Shown here one piece after another: positions 7,872-17,397 of a DNA stretch of 64,000 nt (positions are counted from its first letter, which is position 1; each line of letters starts with the position of its first letter). The position numbers and the translations under genes were made by a program. The notes beneath the pieces were generated by a model. That model was not told the DNA's origin. It saw only the letters and a list, made by a program, of their open reading frames with translations, and did not search any database. Source of the DNA: Salegentibacter sp. 24 (GTDB lineage: Bacteria; Bacteroidota; Bacteroidia; Flavobacteriales; Flavobacteriaceae); assembly GCF_004362395.1 (NCBI RefSeq), contig NZ_SNWE01000014.1:48841-112840 (forward strand), read 5' to 3'.

Positions 7872-10170
7872 ACAAACCCTTTGGACTCTTTTAAACAATC
7901 AGGCGAATCCAAAAGGTATTGAGATACCTATGATTCAGAGAGATTATGCTCAGGGAAGGGAGAATAAAGTAGTTTCTAATTTAAGAAAAACATTCTTAAA
8001 AGATATTAGAAAAAAAACGGAGGCTTATTTGAATGGGGAAATTTCACAGAAAATAGAATTAGATTTTATTTACGGCAGTCTGGAAAACAGTAAATTTATA
8101 CCGCTTGATGGACAGCAAAGGCTTACAACTCTATATCTCTTAAATTTTTATTTATCTATCAGAGATCGCAATTGGGCAAGTGAATCACATGTCTTCAAAA
8201 AATTCACCTATCAAACTAGAACTAGTTCTAAAGATTTTTGCAGCCATTTAACCGATAGAAAAACCTTTGAAACTCTGGAGGCTGCTTTCTTACTTAGCGA
8301 GGATAAACAAAGTTTAAATTTAAGCAAAATAATAAAAGATCAACATTGGTACTTTTTAGCATGGAATCATGACCCTACTATACAGTCTATGTTGGTCATG
8401 TTAGATGAAATACATCGAGAATTTTTTGCTTCTAAAATAACTTTTGAAAAGCTTATCGATGCAAATGAAGAATTGATTTCCTTCTATCAATTAAATATAG
8501 AAACTTACGGGCTTTCGGATAGTCTTTATATAAAAATGAATGCACGAGGGAAAGTTCTCTCTGATTTCGAAAACTTCAAAGCAAAATTCCAAAATTGTTT
8601 CAGAGAGAAGCACCCAGCTCTAATAAAAGAATTTTCAGATAAAATTGATGGTATCTGGTGTGATATGATGTGGGATTTCACAAAGCCTACAGAATTGGAT
8701 GGAACGATGGAAAAATCAAATCTTGTTGACGTTCCGCTTTTAAATTTCATCCAGTTCGTTTCTGAAATGTTATACTATCATTCAGGAGTGGATAGTGAAC
8801 AGGATTTCCATTTTGATTTTGAACTGATCGAGAAAGTATACCAGCTGGAGGATAATCTAAGATTTTTAATTGATTCTTTTGACTTGTTTTACAACCTTGG
8901 GATAAAGGATCATTTGAAAAAAATTGATTTAACTTTTGAAATGATTTTTTCTGACAGCTATGTTCCTGGTAAGGTGTCTTTATTCGAACCTAACGTTAAT
9001 TTATTTAGGAGGTGTATATTCAAAACTTCATTCGATATACGAGAAAAGCTAATGCTTTATTCTCTCTTGTTGTATGGAACAAAACAAAACTCTTCTATAG
9101 AAGTTACTACCAATTTAAAGGATTATTTACGCATTTGTCGTAACTATATTTTTAATATTAATCAGTTTCAGAAAGACACCGTTGGATCTAATCTCAGAAA
9201 AGAAAACTATGCTGCAATCTGTAAAACTTTGGAAGAATTTTATGAGGAGAAAGATGTGTACACTAAATTATTATCCGAAAATTTTGAAGTAAATTTTTAC
9301 AAACTCTATGTGAAGCACGAAAAGGAAAAAGCTCTCCTTTTTAATTCTAAACCAGAATTAAAAGAACTCATTCATAAGTTAGAAGATCACAACCATCTAA
9401 AAGGAGCTCTGTACAATTTGCCTATCAATGACACAATTGAAAACATCCAAGCACTCGTAGACAATTTTTATGAAATTTGGGAAGAAAGATTCGATGGCCA
9501 AATTGCTAGGGCACTTCTGGCGATAGGCGATTATTCTATTCATGTGGGAGGATCCAACCTTGGAGGCATACATTTCTTTGGAAAAAAAGATAAATGGAAC
9601 AGAATTTTGGTAGCCAGGGATAAAAATAGTGGGTATAACGAAAAAATAAAAAATGTACTTGATCAATTTTTTAAAGAAATAAGAAGTATAGAAGGATCAA
9701 TGGTTCAGAGGTTTACAACTTTAAAACGTAAAGCTAATGTGAATGAATTATGGAGAAAGTTGTTCATAGATAATTCAATTATTTGGAAAGGTGGGTCCAA
9801 CAACTTCTCATTTTACTCGGATGAAGATAATGACCTTCGTATTGAGAAGTTAAATGGGACTAATGTTCTTGGTATTCATAAAAATGCGATCCTGGAAATT
9901 ATTTTTAATAAAATAACAGAGCAGGGGATTGAAATAGAATTTAAAGAAGCACGATATTCTGAACAAAGTTATCTTCTGTTGAAAACAACTATAAGAGTAT
10001 ATGCTCACAGAGGAGCTTTTCAATTCGAGAATATTGATATAAAAAATGATCACTCTCATCTGTTAAATCAATTTTCTGTGGTAGAACTTACCCCAACTTC
10101 ATATAAACTAATAATTGGAAATAATGATAATTTAGAAACAGTACTGAATTTTATAAACAAGATTTTATAA
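7861..10170 (+). CDS. second DUF262 protein, without an HNH domain
   Basis: This 769-residue protein begins with a second, divergent DUF262 domain: IPMIQRDYAQG at 22-32, DGQQRLTT at 83-90, and SLYIKMNARGKVLSDFENFK around 221-240. Unlike its neighbour it has no recognisable EHxxP/HNH motif at the C-terminus. The long C-terminal part has a patch around 560-600 (ALLAIGDYSIHVGGSNLGG) and a strand-rich tail, neither of which I recognise. It overlaps the upstream DUF262 gene by 11 bases and its stop overlaps the hsdR start (TAATG at 10168-10172). A two-protein DUF262 complex, in which this one recognises or signals and the other cuts, is an attractive inference. Codon use looks like its neighbours. 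Confidence 0.8.
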   Translation: MKNKQTLWTLLNNQANPKGIEIPMIQRDYAQGRENKVVSNLRKTFLKDIRKKTEAYLNGEISQKIELDFIYGSLENSKFIPLDGQQRLTTLYLLNFYLSIRDRNWASESHVFKKFTYQTRTSSKDFCSHLTDRKTFETLEAAFLLSEDKQSLNLSKIIKDQHWYFLAWNHDPTIQSMLVMLDEIHREFFASKITFEKLIDANEELISFYQLNIETYGLSDSLYIKMNARGKVLSDFENFKAKFQNCFREKHPALIKEFSDKIDGIWCDMMWDFTKPTELDGTMEKSNLVDVPLLNFIQFVSEMLYYHSGVDSEQDFHFDFELIEKVYQLEDNLRFLIDSFDLFYNLGIKDHLKKIDLTFEMIFSDSYVPGKVSLFEPNVNLFRRCIFKTSFDIREKLMLYSLLLYGTKQNSSIEVTTNLKDYLRICRNYIFNINQFQKDTVGSNLRKENYAAICKTLEEFYEEKDVYTKLLSENFEVNFYKLYVKHEKEKALLFNSKPELKELIHKLEDHNHLKGALYNLPINDTIENIQALVDNFYEIWEERFDGQIARALLAIGDYSIHVGGSNLGGIHFFGKKDKWNRILVARDKNSGYNEKIKNVLDQFFKEIRSIEGSMVQRFTTLKRKANVNELWRKLFIDNSIIWKGGSNNFSFYSDEDNDLRIEKLNGTNVLGIHKNAILEIIFNKITEQGIEIEFKEARYSEQSYLLLKTTIRVYAHRGAFQFENIDIKNDHSHLLNQFSVVELTPTSYKLIIGNNDNLETVLNFINKIL

Positions 10171-13100
10171 TGCATTCAATAGGCAAGCCCGAACGCGAAT
10201 CCCAGAACCGTATTATCCAGCTTTTTCAAAATGAGCTGGAATATGTATATCTAGGGAACTGGCAGGATGAAGAAAGAAGCCTTCCTTTAGAAGAAGGTCT
10301 TCTTTTAAATTATCTTTTAGGAGCAGGATACACACAAAACCTTGCTTTAAAGGCTATTGCTAAGCTATATTCGGCAGTTTCTAATATTTCACAGGGTTTA
10401 TACGATGCAAATAAGGAAGTTTATAAATTGCTCCGATACGGCATTCAGGTAAGAGCTGAATTAGGAAAGCCTAAAGAAACGGTTTGGTTGATAGACTGGA
10501 AAAATCCTGATGGTAATGATTTCGCGATCGCCGAAGAAGTAACTGTAAAAGGAAAGTACGATAAGCGGCCGGATGTAGTAATCTATGTTAATGGGATTGC
10601 TGTAAGTGTTCTTGAACTTAAAAGTAGCCGTAAAGGTTTGGAATTTGGAATCAGGCAAAATCTGGATAACCAGAAAAATGAATTTATTCCAAAGTTTTTC
10701 ACCACACAACAGTTAGTTCTTGCAGGAAATGACACGCAAGGGTTGAGGTATGGCACCATAGGAACTCCGGAAAAATATTATTTAAACTGGAAGGAAGAAT
10801 CCACGAGAAATTTTGATTACAGCATAGATAAATACCTATTTCTACTTTTTCAAAAAGATCGTTTTCTGGAGCTAATTCATGATTTTGTAGTATTTGATAA
10901 AGGCGTGAAAAAACTATGCCGTCCAAACCAGTTTTTTGGAATTAAAGCCGGCCAGCAGAAAATAAAAGAAAGAGAGGGTGGTATTTTCTGGCATACTCAG
11001 GGAAGTGGTAAGAGCTTAACTATGGTGTGGCTTACGAAATGGATAAGAGAGAACATTGAAAACAGTCGTGTTCTCATTATTACAGACCGTGAGGAACTCG
11101 ACGATCAGATCGAAAAACTTTTTATTGGTGTAGATGAATCTATTTATCGAACCAAAAGCGGAAAAAATCTTATTAGTACACTCAACAATCATTCGCCCTG
11201 GCTTATCTGTAGCCTGGTACATAAATTTGGGAGAAACTCAGAAGAAGGGGATTACATCTCATATATTCAGGAAATCAAAAAGAATTTGAGTAGTGATTTC
11301 AGGCCTAAAGGGGATGTTTTCGTATTTGTAGATGAGTGTCACCGTACCCAATCTGGCAAACTACATGATGCAATGAAAACCATTTTGCCAGATGCTTTAT
11401 TCTTTGGATTTACCGGTACTCCCCTACTAAAAAAAGATAAGCAAAAAAGCATAGAAGTATTTGGTCCTTATGTAGGTGATCCTTACAAATTCGATGAAGC
11501 TGTAAAAGATGGAGTGGTATTGGATTTACTATATGAAGCGAGAGATGTAACCCAGTTTATAACGGACCAACAGAGTATTGACGAATGGTTTGAAGCCGAA
11601 ACAAAAGGTCTAACCGATGTTGCTAAAACTCAACTTAAACAGAAATGGGGTACTATGCAAAAAGTTCTGGGTTCTAAATCTAGGCTTGAAAAAATTGTTT
11701 TCGATATTGTAAAAGACTTTAAAATTAAACCACGTTTATCCAGTGGTGAAGGAAGTGCAATGTTGGTTTCCGGAAGCATCTATCAGGCCTGTAAATATTA
11801 CGAACTCTTCCAGAATGCAGGATTCAAAGAATGTGCAATAATCACTTCGTATGAACCTCATCATTCTGATATCAAGGGAGAGGAAACCGGAGAGGGTATT
11901 ACCGACAACCTTGAAAAATATGCGGTTTATACCAAAATGTTGAATGGTAAAACTACTGAGGATTTTGAAACGGAAGTAAAAGAAAAATTTAAAAACGAAC
12001 CGGCAAAAATGAAGTTACTTATCGTTGTTGATAAGCTTCTAACCGGTTTTGATGCCCCGTCGGCCACGTATTTGTATATCGATAAGAAGATGCAGGACCA
12101 TGGATTATTTCAAGCAATTTGCAGGGTAAACCGGGGTGACACCGATGACAAGGATTATGGTTATATCATTGATTATAAAGATCTTTTTGAGAGCCTGAAA
12201 AGCTCGATTACAGATTATACTTCGGGCGCTTTTGACGAATACGATGTTGAAGACGTAAAAGGATTATTAAAAGATCGGTTTGACGAAGGAAGGGAAAAAT
12301 TGGAAACCGCTTTGGAAAAAGTTAGGGCTATTTGTGAACCTGTACACCCTAAAGATGAACCTTCATTTATTAGGTATTTCTGTGGAAACACAGAGCATAA
12401 AAATGAACTAAAAGAAACCGAACAAAAAAGGTTGAGCCTTTATAAAGCTACTGTAAGTTTGATAAGAGCCTATGCTAATCTTGCAAATGAAATGTTTAAA
12501 GCCGGTTATACTGAAGCCGAAGCAAAAAGCATAAAGGACGAGGTAAAATATTATACCGATTTGCGAGATACTATTAAGCAGGCAAGTGGCGAACAGGTAG
12601 ATTTCAAAAGATTTGAACCCGGAATGCGACAATTAATGGATATGTATCTGGATGCTCAAAGCAGCCGGAGAATATCAGATTTTGAAAATAGATCTTTGGT
12701 AGATCTTATTGAAAAACTTAGTGAGCCTGAAGAAGGTTATCAAAAACAGAAATCGAAAGAAGCCGTTGCTGAAACAATTGAGAACAATGTTAGAAAAGTA
12801 ATTATTGAAGAATCCCAAACTAATCCTAAGTACTATAATAAAATGTCTTTACTGCTGGATGAGTTAATCCTACAGCGAAAGACTGAAACGATGTCTTATC
12901 AGCAATATTTAGAAGAAATAAAACGGCTTGCATATAATCTAACTTCCCCAACTAAAACTAATAATTATCCTTCAACACTATCCACTCCAGCCCAGAGGGC
13001 GCTATATGACAATTTGGAAGAAAACGAAATGCTTGCACTTGCTCTAGACAGCGTAATACAAAACAGCAAATTAGATGATTGGAGAGATGGAGGTATTAGG

Positions 13101-13196
13101 GAACGCAAGCTAAAATTAGCTGTTGACGAATTGATAAAGGATGATGAAAAGACCGAGAAGCTGATGGATATTATCAAAGCACAAAAGGAATACTAA
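10170..13196 (+). CDS. hsdR: Type I restriction-modification restriction subunit
   Basis: HsdR is the ATP-driven DNA translocase and endonuclease of the complex. Order of parts: N-terminal PD-(D/E)xK nuclease domain, with the Asp of RPDVVIY near 134 and LELKS near 148-152; helicase domain 1 with Walker A HTQGSGKS near 276-283 and the DEAD-box variant VDECHR near 386-391; TGTP motif III near 415; helicase domain 2 with DKLLTGFDAP near 620 and QAICRVNRG near 650; then a helical C-terminal domain. The length of 1008 residues is normal. All catalytic motifs appear intact, so the system should be functional. It is separated from hsdS by four cargo genes, which is unusual compared with plain hsdMSR or hsdRMS order. 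Confidence 0.96.
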   Translation: MHSIGKPERESQNRIIQLFQNELEYVYLGNWQDEERSLPLEEGLLLNYLLGAGYTQNLALKAIAKLYSAVSNISQGLYDANKEVYKLLRYGIQVRAELGKPKETVWLIDWKNPDGNDFAIAEEVTVKGKYDKRPDVVIYVNGIAVSVLELKSSRKGLEFGIRQNLDNQKNEFIPKFFTTQQLVLAGNDTQGLRYGTIGTPEKYYLNWKEESTRNFDYSIDKYLFLLFQKDRFLELIHDFVVFDKGVKKLCRPNQFFGIKAGQQKIKEREGGIFWHTQGSGKSLTMVWLTKWIRENIENSRVLIITDREELDDQIEKLFIGVDESIYRTKSGKNLISTLNNHSPWLICSLVHKFGRNSEEGDYISYIQEIKKNLSSDFRPKGDVFVFVDECHRTQSGKLHDAMKTILPDALFFGFTGTPLLKKDKQKSIEVFGPYVGDPYKFDEAVKDGVVLDLLYEARDVTQFITDQQSIDEWFEAETKGLTDVAKTQLKQKWGTMQKVLGSKSRLEKIVFDIVKDFKIKPRLSSGEGSAMLVSGSIYQACKYYELFQNAGFKECAIITSYEPHHSDIKGEETGEGITDNLEKYAVYTKMLNGKTTEDFETEVKEKFKNEPAKMKLLIVVDKLLTGFDAPSATYLYIDKKMQDHGLFQAICRVNRGDTDDKDYGYIIDYKDLFESLKSSITDYTSGAFDEYDVEDVKGLLKDRFDEGREKLETALEKVRAICEPVHPKDEPSFIRYFCGNTEHKNELKETEQKRLSLYKATVSLIRAYANLANEMFKAGYTEAEAKSIKDEVKYYTDLRDTIKQASGEQVDFKRFEPGMRQLMDMYLDAQSSRRISDFENRSLVDLIEKLSEPEEGYQKQKSKEAVAETIENNVRKVIIEESQTNPKYYNKMSLLLDELILQRKTETMSYQQYLEEIKRLAYNLTSPTKTNNYPSTLSTPAQRALYDNLEENEMLALALDSVIQNSKLDDWRDGGIRERKLKLAVDELIKDDEKTEKLMDIIKAQKEY

Positions 13197-13197
13197 A

Positions 13198-13914
13198 GTG
13201 GAAAATATACAAATAGGAAGTATCACAGTTGACGTTGTTCGGAAGGATATAAAAAACATGCATTTAGCAGTCTATCCACCACAGGGAAGGGTTCGCTTAT
13301 CCGCTCCCAGAACAACTGATAGTGAGGTATTGCGATTGTTTGCTATTTCTAAACTAGGATGGATCAAAAAACAAGTAAAAAGTTTTAAAGAACAGCCGAG
13401 GGAAACACCTCGCCAATATGTGTCTGGAGAAAGTCATTACTTCCAGGGAAAAAGATTTTTACTGGAAATTATAGAAACTGATAAGCAACAATTCGTTGAG
13501 CTGAAAGGCACAAAAAAAATATTAATCCACTGCAAAAAAAATTCCTCTAAGGAAAAAAGATCTATTCTACTCAAAGAGTGGTACAGGGAACAACTTAAGA
13601 AACAGGTTCCAGAATTAATTAAAAAATGGGAAAAGAAAATTGGAGTAAAATCTGAAGAATGGCGGGTTAAACAGATGAAAACCAAATGGGGCGCTTGTAA
13701 TATTGAAGTGAAACGTATCTGGTTGAATTTGGAACTTGCAAAAAAACCACCGATTTGTTTAGAATATATTATTGCACACGAGTTAGTACATCTTTTGGAA
13801 CGAAACCATAATGATCGGTTTGTAGCCTATTTAGATGAATACATGTCGAAGTGGCGGCTGTATCGTGATGAACTAAATAGTTTGCCAATTGCACATAGTG
13901 ATTGGGGGTATTAG
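13198..13914 (+). CDS. YgjP/SprT-like zinc metallopeptidase (M48-like, DUF45)
   Basis: A 238-residue protein of the YgjP/DUF45 family, often found at the end of type I restriction loci. The zinc site is HELVH at 194-198 with His204 in ERNHNDRF as a likely third ligand, preceded by the family block KQMKTKWGACN (158-168). It starts with GTG at 13198, one base after the hsdR stop, so it belongs to the same transcript. No signal peptide is seen, so it acts in the cytoplasm. The substrate is unknown; by analogy with SprT-type proteases it may act on DNA-bound proteins, or it may trim HsdR. That link is inference. Confidence 0.88.
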   Translation: MENIQIGSITVDVVRKDIKNMHLAVYPPQGRVRLSAPRTTDSEVLRLFAISKLGWIKKQVKSFKEQPRETPRQYVSGESHYFQGKRFLLEIIETDKQQFVELKGTKKILIHCKKNSSKEKRSILLKEWYREQLKKQVPELIKKWEKKIGVKSEEWRVKQMKTKWGACNIEVKRIWLNLELAKKPPICLEYIIAHELVHLLERNHNDRFVAYLDEYMSKWRLYRDELNSLPIAHSDWGY

Positions 13915-14046
13915 ACAAATCTTATTCGGTTTACTGTATGAAAGGAATTATTGTATGTAGGATCCATATCTGGTATTTAATGAGAAGAATTAACTAAAAT
14001 ATTACCCCTGCTTTAGAATATTAAGAAACAAAAACAGCTAGATAAT

Positions 14047-14997
14047 ATGAGAGCTTTTATATCTTACAGTCACTTCGACGAAAATCATCTTAATCATTTA
14101 CATAAACACCTACGCCAATTACAACGAGATGGAATAATTTCCACCTGGACAGATAATGAAATCCCTGCAGGTGGTAAAATTGATGATGTAGTTATTGAAA
14201 CCTTAAAAAATACTGATTTGTTCATTGCACTTCTTAGTCCCGACTATATCAATTCTAATTACTGTTATGAAAAAGAATTTGAAAAGGCTTTGAAAATGCA
14301 GGAGAGAGAAGAAATTATTATTGTACCCATTATTGCAGAGCCGTGTGATTGGCTCAATACCCCATTCCAAAAATTTAAAGCGCTCCCTAAAGATGGTAAA
14401 CCTATTTCCGAATGGAGTAATACTAATACCGCGTACTTGAATATAATTCAAAACTTGAGGAGCTTGTTATCAGGTCCAGATCAAAACCAATCCCTTCAAC
14501 CAGGGAACAAAAAGGCTCCGTCCAGAAATTATAAAATTCAAAAAGATTTTGATTCCATACAGAAAATGGATTTTTTGGAAGAAACTTTTGATAAAATAAA
14601 AATCCATCTTAAGGAAAACATTCAGGAGTTAGATTTTTTGGATAATATACAAGCCAAAGTTACTGTAGAAGAAAAGAACAAATTTGAAGCCATTTTGGTC
14701 AACAGAAATAAGATTAATAGCGAATCTCTGCTCTTAATTACCACAGATGAAAAATCAGCTATTCCACGAATCAACTTTAACAATCCAGCATACATTATTT
14801 CATACTCTACTGGCGAAGATAGGCCTCGACATTTGAAGAATACATTTAGTCTTGCCAATGACGAATATGATTTGTTTTGGGAGAACAATTCTGAATACTC
14901 TTTTTCGTATGGTCAAAATAAGGAAAGATTTTCAGCGAAGGATATTGTTGATGAAATCTGGAATGAGTGGCTAAAAAGTGTAGGGATCGAGTTTTAA
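14047..14997 (+). CDS. TIR-domain protein with an unrecognised C-terminal domain
   Basis: Residues 1 to about 140 are a TIR domain: MRAFISYSHFDENH at the start (strand A), DNEIPAGGKI (BB-loop region, 36-45), LFIALLSPDYINS (58-70), and YCYEKEFEKAL (72-82), in which Glu77 is in the expected NADase catalytic position. Bacterial TIR proteins usually cleave NAD+ or make signalling molecules during phage defence. The C-terminal 150 residues do not match a family I know; they include a FLEETFDKIKIHLKENIQEL helix and an acidic, aromatic end. It begins 132 bases after the metallopeptidase, so it may have its own promoter. There is no signal peptide or membrane segment. Defence by NAD+ depletion is the likely role. 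Confidence 0.85.
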   Translation: MRAFISYSHFDENHLNHLHKHLRQLQRDGIISTWTDNEIPAGGKIDDVVIETLKNTDLFIALLSPDYINSNYCYEKEFEKALKMQEREEIIIVPIIAEPCDWLNTPFQKFKALPKDGKPISEWSNTNTAYLNIIQNLRSLLSGPDQNQSLQPGNKKAPSRNYKIQKDFDSIQKMDFLEETFDKIKIHLKENIQELDFLDNIQAKVTVEEKNKFEAILVNRNKINSESLLLITTDEKSAIPRINFNNPAYIISYSTGEDRPRHLKNTFSLANDEYDLFWENNSEYSFSYGQNKERFSAKDIVDEIWNEWLKSVGIEF

Positions 14998-15035
14998 AAA
15001 TATTTATTTAGCTCTTTTTTAAAATGAAGATATAT

Positions 15036-16997
15036 CTAGAATTCACACACCTCTCTAAAATACTCATAAATCATCACCATCGCCAAGGTATCCAGCTCGC
15101 AATAGCGAAGCAAAGCTTTATTGATAGCTTCTCTTTCACGGGCCGAAAGATCCGGGAACTGCAATTTTTGGTAGGCAAATAGCGCTGCTCCCCCATCGGC
15201 GATCTCGGAAATACTTTCCGTAATTTGTTCTAGCTTATCGCTGTCCCAGTTTTCAAATACAGGAGGTAAAGCTTTGTAGGGACTCACTGCCTTTCCTTCC
15301 TCCATTCTCAGAAAAATATGGTTGGGGTTAAAGTTCTTGCTGCTCACTCCAATTTCTGCCAGCCGTTTTTGATACTTCTCCTGAAGATAATTACTGAATT
15401 GTAGCGCAGCGGGTAAAACGGCTTTAATGGAATTGGAGCCACCGGTGATGGGATCATAATAATATTTCACCACTGTCTTCTGTAAATCTATCATATCCCT
15501 CTCCCCCTTCCAGGATTTTGCATTCTTGTTAGTACTATGACTTATGCTCTCAATAAATTTCATAAGTTCCTTCTTATCGGATTCAGTAGAATTTCGCAGC
15601 TGATTATAGATAACATTTACAATCGTATTTTCGTGATTATGATATCTAAAAATACTTCCGCTATTAATTTCCAGAGACTTTTTCAGCGCCCGGATGAAAT
15701 CAAAATTTGGATATACTCCAAGCCCGGTATTTAGGTATTCGTTAAAATGTTCCACCCTACCATCTTCGTAAACTATATGATGACTAAACTGGAAAGCCAA
15801 TTGTTCATAAGGCTTCATTCCTTTAAAGAAAGGAAGGGCAACTGCCGTGGTTTCAAAATCGATAAAGTTTAATGGAAATTTCCAGTACGCGATTTCTGGT
15901 TTAAGGTTTTCCAGGTCAAAATAGGGCGTGTTGTCATTTTGAACGGTTTTCTCAATTTGCATCCATTGTCGTTCAGATCTGCTGAGTTTTCCGGCTTCAG
16001 GTTTTACCTTGAAATCTTCTTCTGAAATTTCTTTCATAAAATACTTCCTTTCCTCTAATAATTTCCTTGCCGGGTTGTACCAAACATCATAGATCTTTGG
16101 CTCATCTATTTCCCCCACCGGAAGCTTTAATTCCTCTGTCCAGCATTCGTGAAAACCGCTTTTCTTTTCGGAAACTTGTTCGGCCTTAAACTCACAGCCT
16201 TTACAGTGACCACCTATTCCCAGAAATAGTTTCCGATCCTCCCGATAATGATCCCTGAACAATCTTAGCATTTCTTCGAAACTTAAAACTTCATCAATTG
16301 GATTCTGATTCAGGATTAGGTTTACTTCAGGATCTATATTGATCTCAGTAAGAATAGAATCTCCCAGGTCTTCCCTGGTAAGCCTTTCTTTTTTCTCGAT
16401 CCTAGTTCGTAAATTGGAATCGGCCACTACTTTAAAACATTGGTGCAGGCCATCTATAGTTGTGAAAGCATCTTTATTAACCAACTTCAGAAAGCTGGAA
16501 ATCTCCCATTGCGGATAACATAACTGCATAACATATTTCTGAAATGTCACGTCATAAAGGTAATGGTCCATGCCGCCTTGTAATTTATTCCCTTTTGAAT
16601 TAAGGTAAGACTCATGTCGCTCTCTCGAAACAGATTTTGCCTTAACCTCCAGCAATCGTACTTTATTTCCTTTTTTAACCAGAATATCTACCCGAATAAA
16701 AAGTCCATTGATCAGAAAGGCAGGTTCGAAAATCGTCACTTCATCCTGAGTCAAAAGTTTCCGGGTTTCATCAGCCAATTTCTGATAATCGTAATCATCA
16801 CCAATGAGTGCAATACCTCCCGGATGCTCCATCCGCGCCAGTTCTTCTACCTGGAAGCCACCCTGAGCCAGCTGCTCCAGGAAGCTATCGGTATCGGCAC
16901 TGTTTTCATATTCCGGTTTTCGGGTATAGTAAAGTTTTGTTGGACAGTCCAGAGCGAGTTTAAAACGGGATTTGGTAAGATAGCGTGGTGATTTCAA
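15036..16997 (-). CDS. DUF2779 protein: Cas4/RecB-like nuclease fused to a DEDD exonuclease domain
   Basis: The N-terminal half looks like a Cas4/AddB-type nuclease with an Fe-S cluster. Cys18 (CPTKLYY) and a later trio, Cys265 and Cys268 (GGHCKGCEF) with Cys285 (FHECW), would bind the cluster; Asp104 (RVDILV) and Glu117/Lys119 (LLEVKAK) give the PD-(D/E)xK site. The C-terminal DUF2779 part is RNase H-like: Asp380 and Glu382 in NFIDFETTA, a middle MIDLQKTV segment, and RYCELDTLAM with Asp636. So one 653-residue chain carries two predicted nuclease centres. The family is usually encoded alone and its biological role is unclear. It converges with the TIR gene (38-base gap); no terminator hairpin is seen between them. 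Confidence 0.85.
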   Translation of the reverse strand: MKSPRYLTKSRFKLALDCPTKLYYTRKPEYENSADTDSFLEQLAQGGFQVEELARMEHPGGIALIGDDYDYQKLADETRKLLTQDEVTIFEPAFLINGLFIRVDILVKKGNKVRLLEVKAKSVSRERHESYLNSKGNKLQGGMDHYLYDVTFQKYVMQLCYPQWEISSFLKLVNKDAFTTIDGLHQCFKVVADSNLRTRIEKKERLTREDLGDSILTEINIDPEVNLILNQNPIDEVLSFEEMLRLFRDHYREDRKLFLGIGGHCKGCEFKAEQVSEKKSGFHECWTEELKLPVGEIDEPKIYDVWYNPARKLLEERKYFMKEISEEDFKVKPEAGKLSRSERQWMQIEKTVQNDNTPYFDLENLKPEIAYWKFPLNFIDFETTAVALPFFKGMKPYEQLAFQFSHHIVYEDGRVEHFNEYLNTGLGVYPNFDFIRALKKSLEINSGSIFRYHNHENTIVNVIYNQLRNSTESDKKELMKFIESISHSTNKNAKSWKGERDMIDLQKTVVKYYYDPITGGSNSIKAVLPAALQFSNYLQEKYQKRLAEIGVSSKNFNPNHIFLRMEEGKAVSPYKALPPVFENWDSDKLEQITESISEIADGGAALFAYQKLQFPDLSAREREAINKALLRYCELDTLAMVMIYEYFREVCEF

Positions 16998-17058
16998 AAG
17001 TTTTATTTTATAGTTTTAAAAAATACGATTTTGAGTTTTATAAGGTCAAAATCAAATA

Positions 17059-17394
17059 CTACTCATTTAAAAATTTAATATAATTATTCAGCAATCCCCT
17101 TATTTGTTCTGCCGCCACCGGATTAGCGGAGTGGACTTTAAACCGCAAATCACGAAGGTCTAAACTCGATTCGTAAACAAGCCATTTCGCTGCTGCATAG
17201 CCATCTGGCGCAACCTCCCCGAGTTCATTTAAACCCAGATCATTGTCGAAGCTGATAAAGTCCGGTAGGCCATTTTTCTGAATATACGCCACAAACTCAT
17301 CATAACTTCTTACCACCTCAAAATCTGATATTTGGCTATAATCATAAACCATATCCACGGTGCGCAAATCATCGAGAAATAATTTCTTCATCAT
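17059..17394 (-). CDS. receiver-like domain protein (cREC, cyclic-phosphate-processing type)
   Basis: A stand-alone 111-residue receiver-like protein. It shows the acidic start KLFLDDLRTV, an SFDNDLG motif in the middle at the usual phospho-Asp strand, then DGYAAAKWLV and a FKVHSANPVAA strand that carries a His-Ser pair instead of the usual Thr/Lys. This fits the cREC group, which Burroughs and Aravind linked by context to processing of cyclic phosphate ends of RNA; I assign it by motif only. The stop of the AAA+ gene upstream is three bases before this start, so both are one operon. No output domain is fused. Confidence 0.7.
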   Translation of the reverse strand: MMKKLFLDDLRTVDMVYDYSQISDFEVVRSYDEFVAYIQKNGLPDFISFDNDLGLNELGEVAPDGYAAAKWLVYESSLDLRDLRFKVHSANPVAAEQIRGLLNNYIKFLNE

Positions 17395-17397
17395 AAA

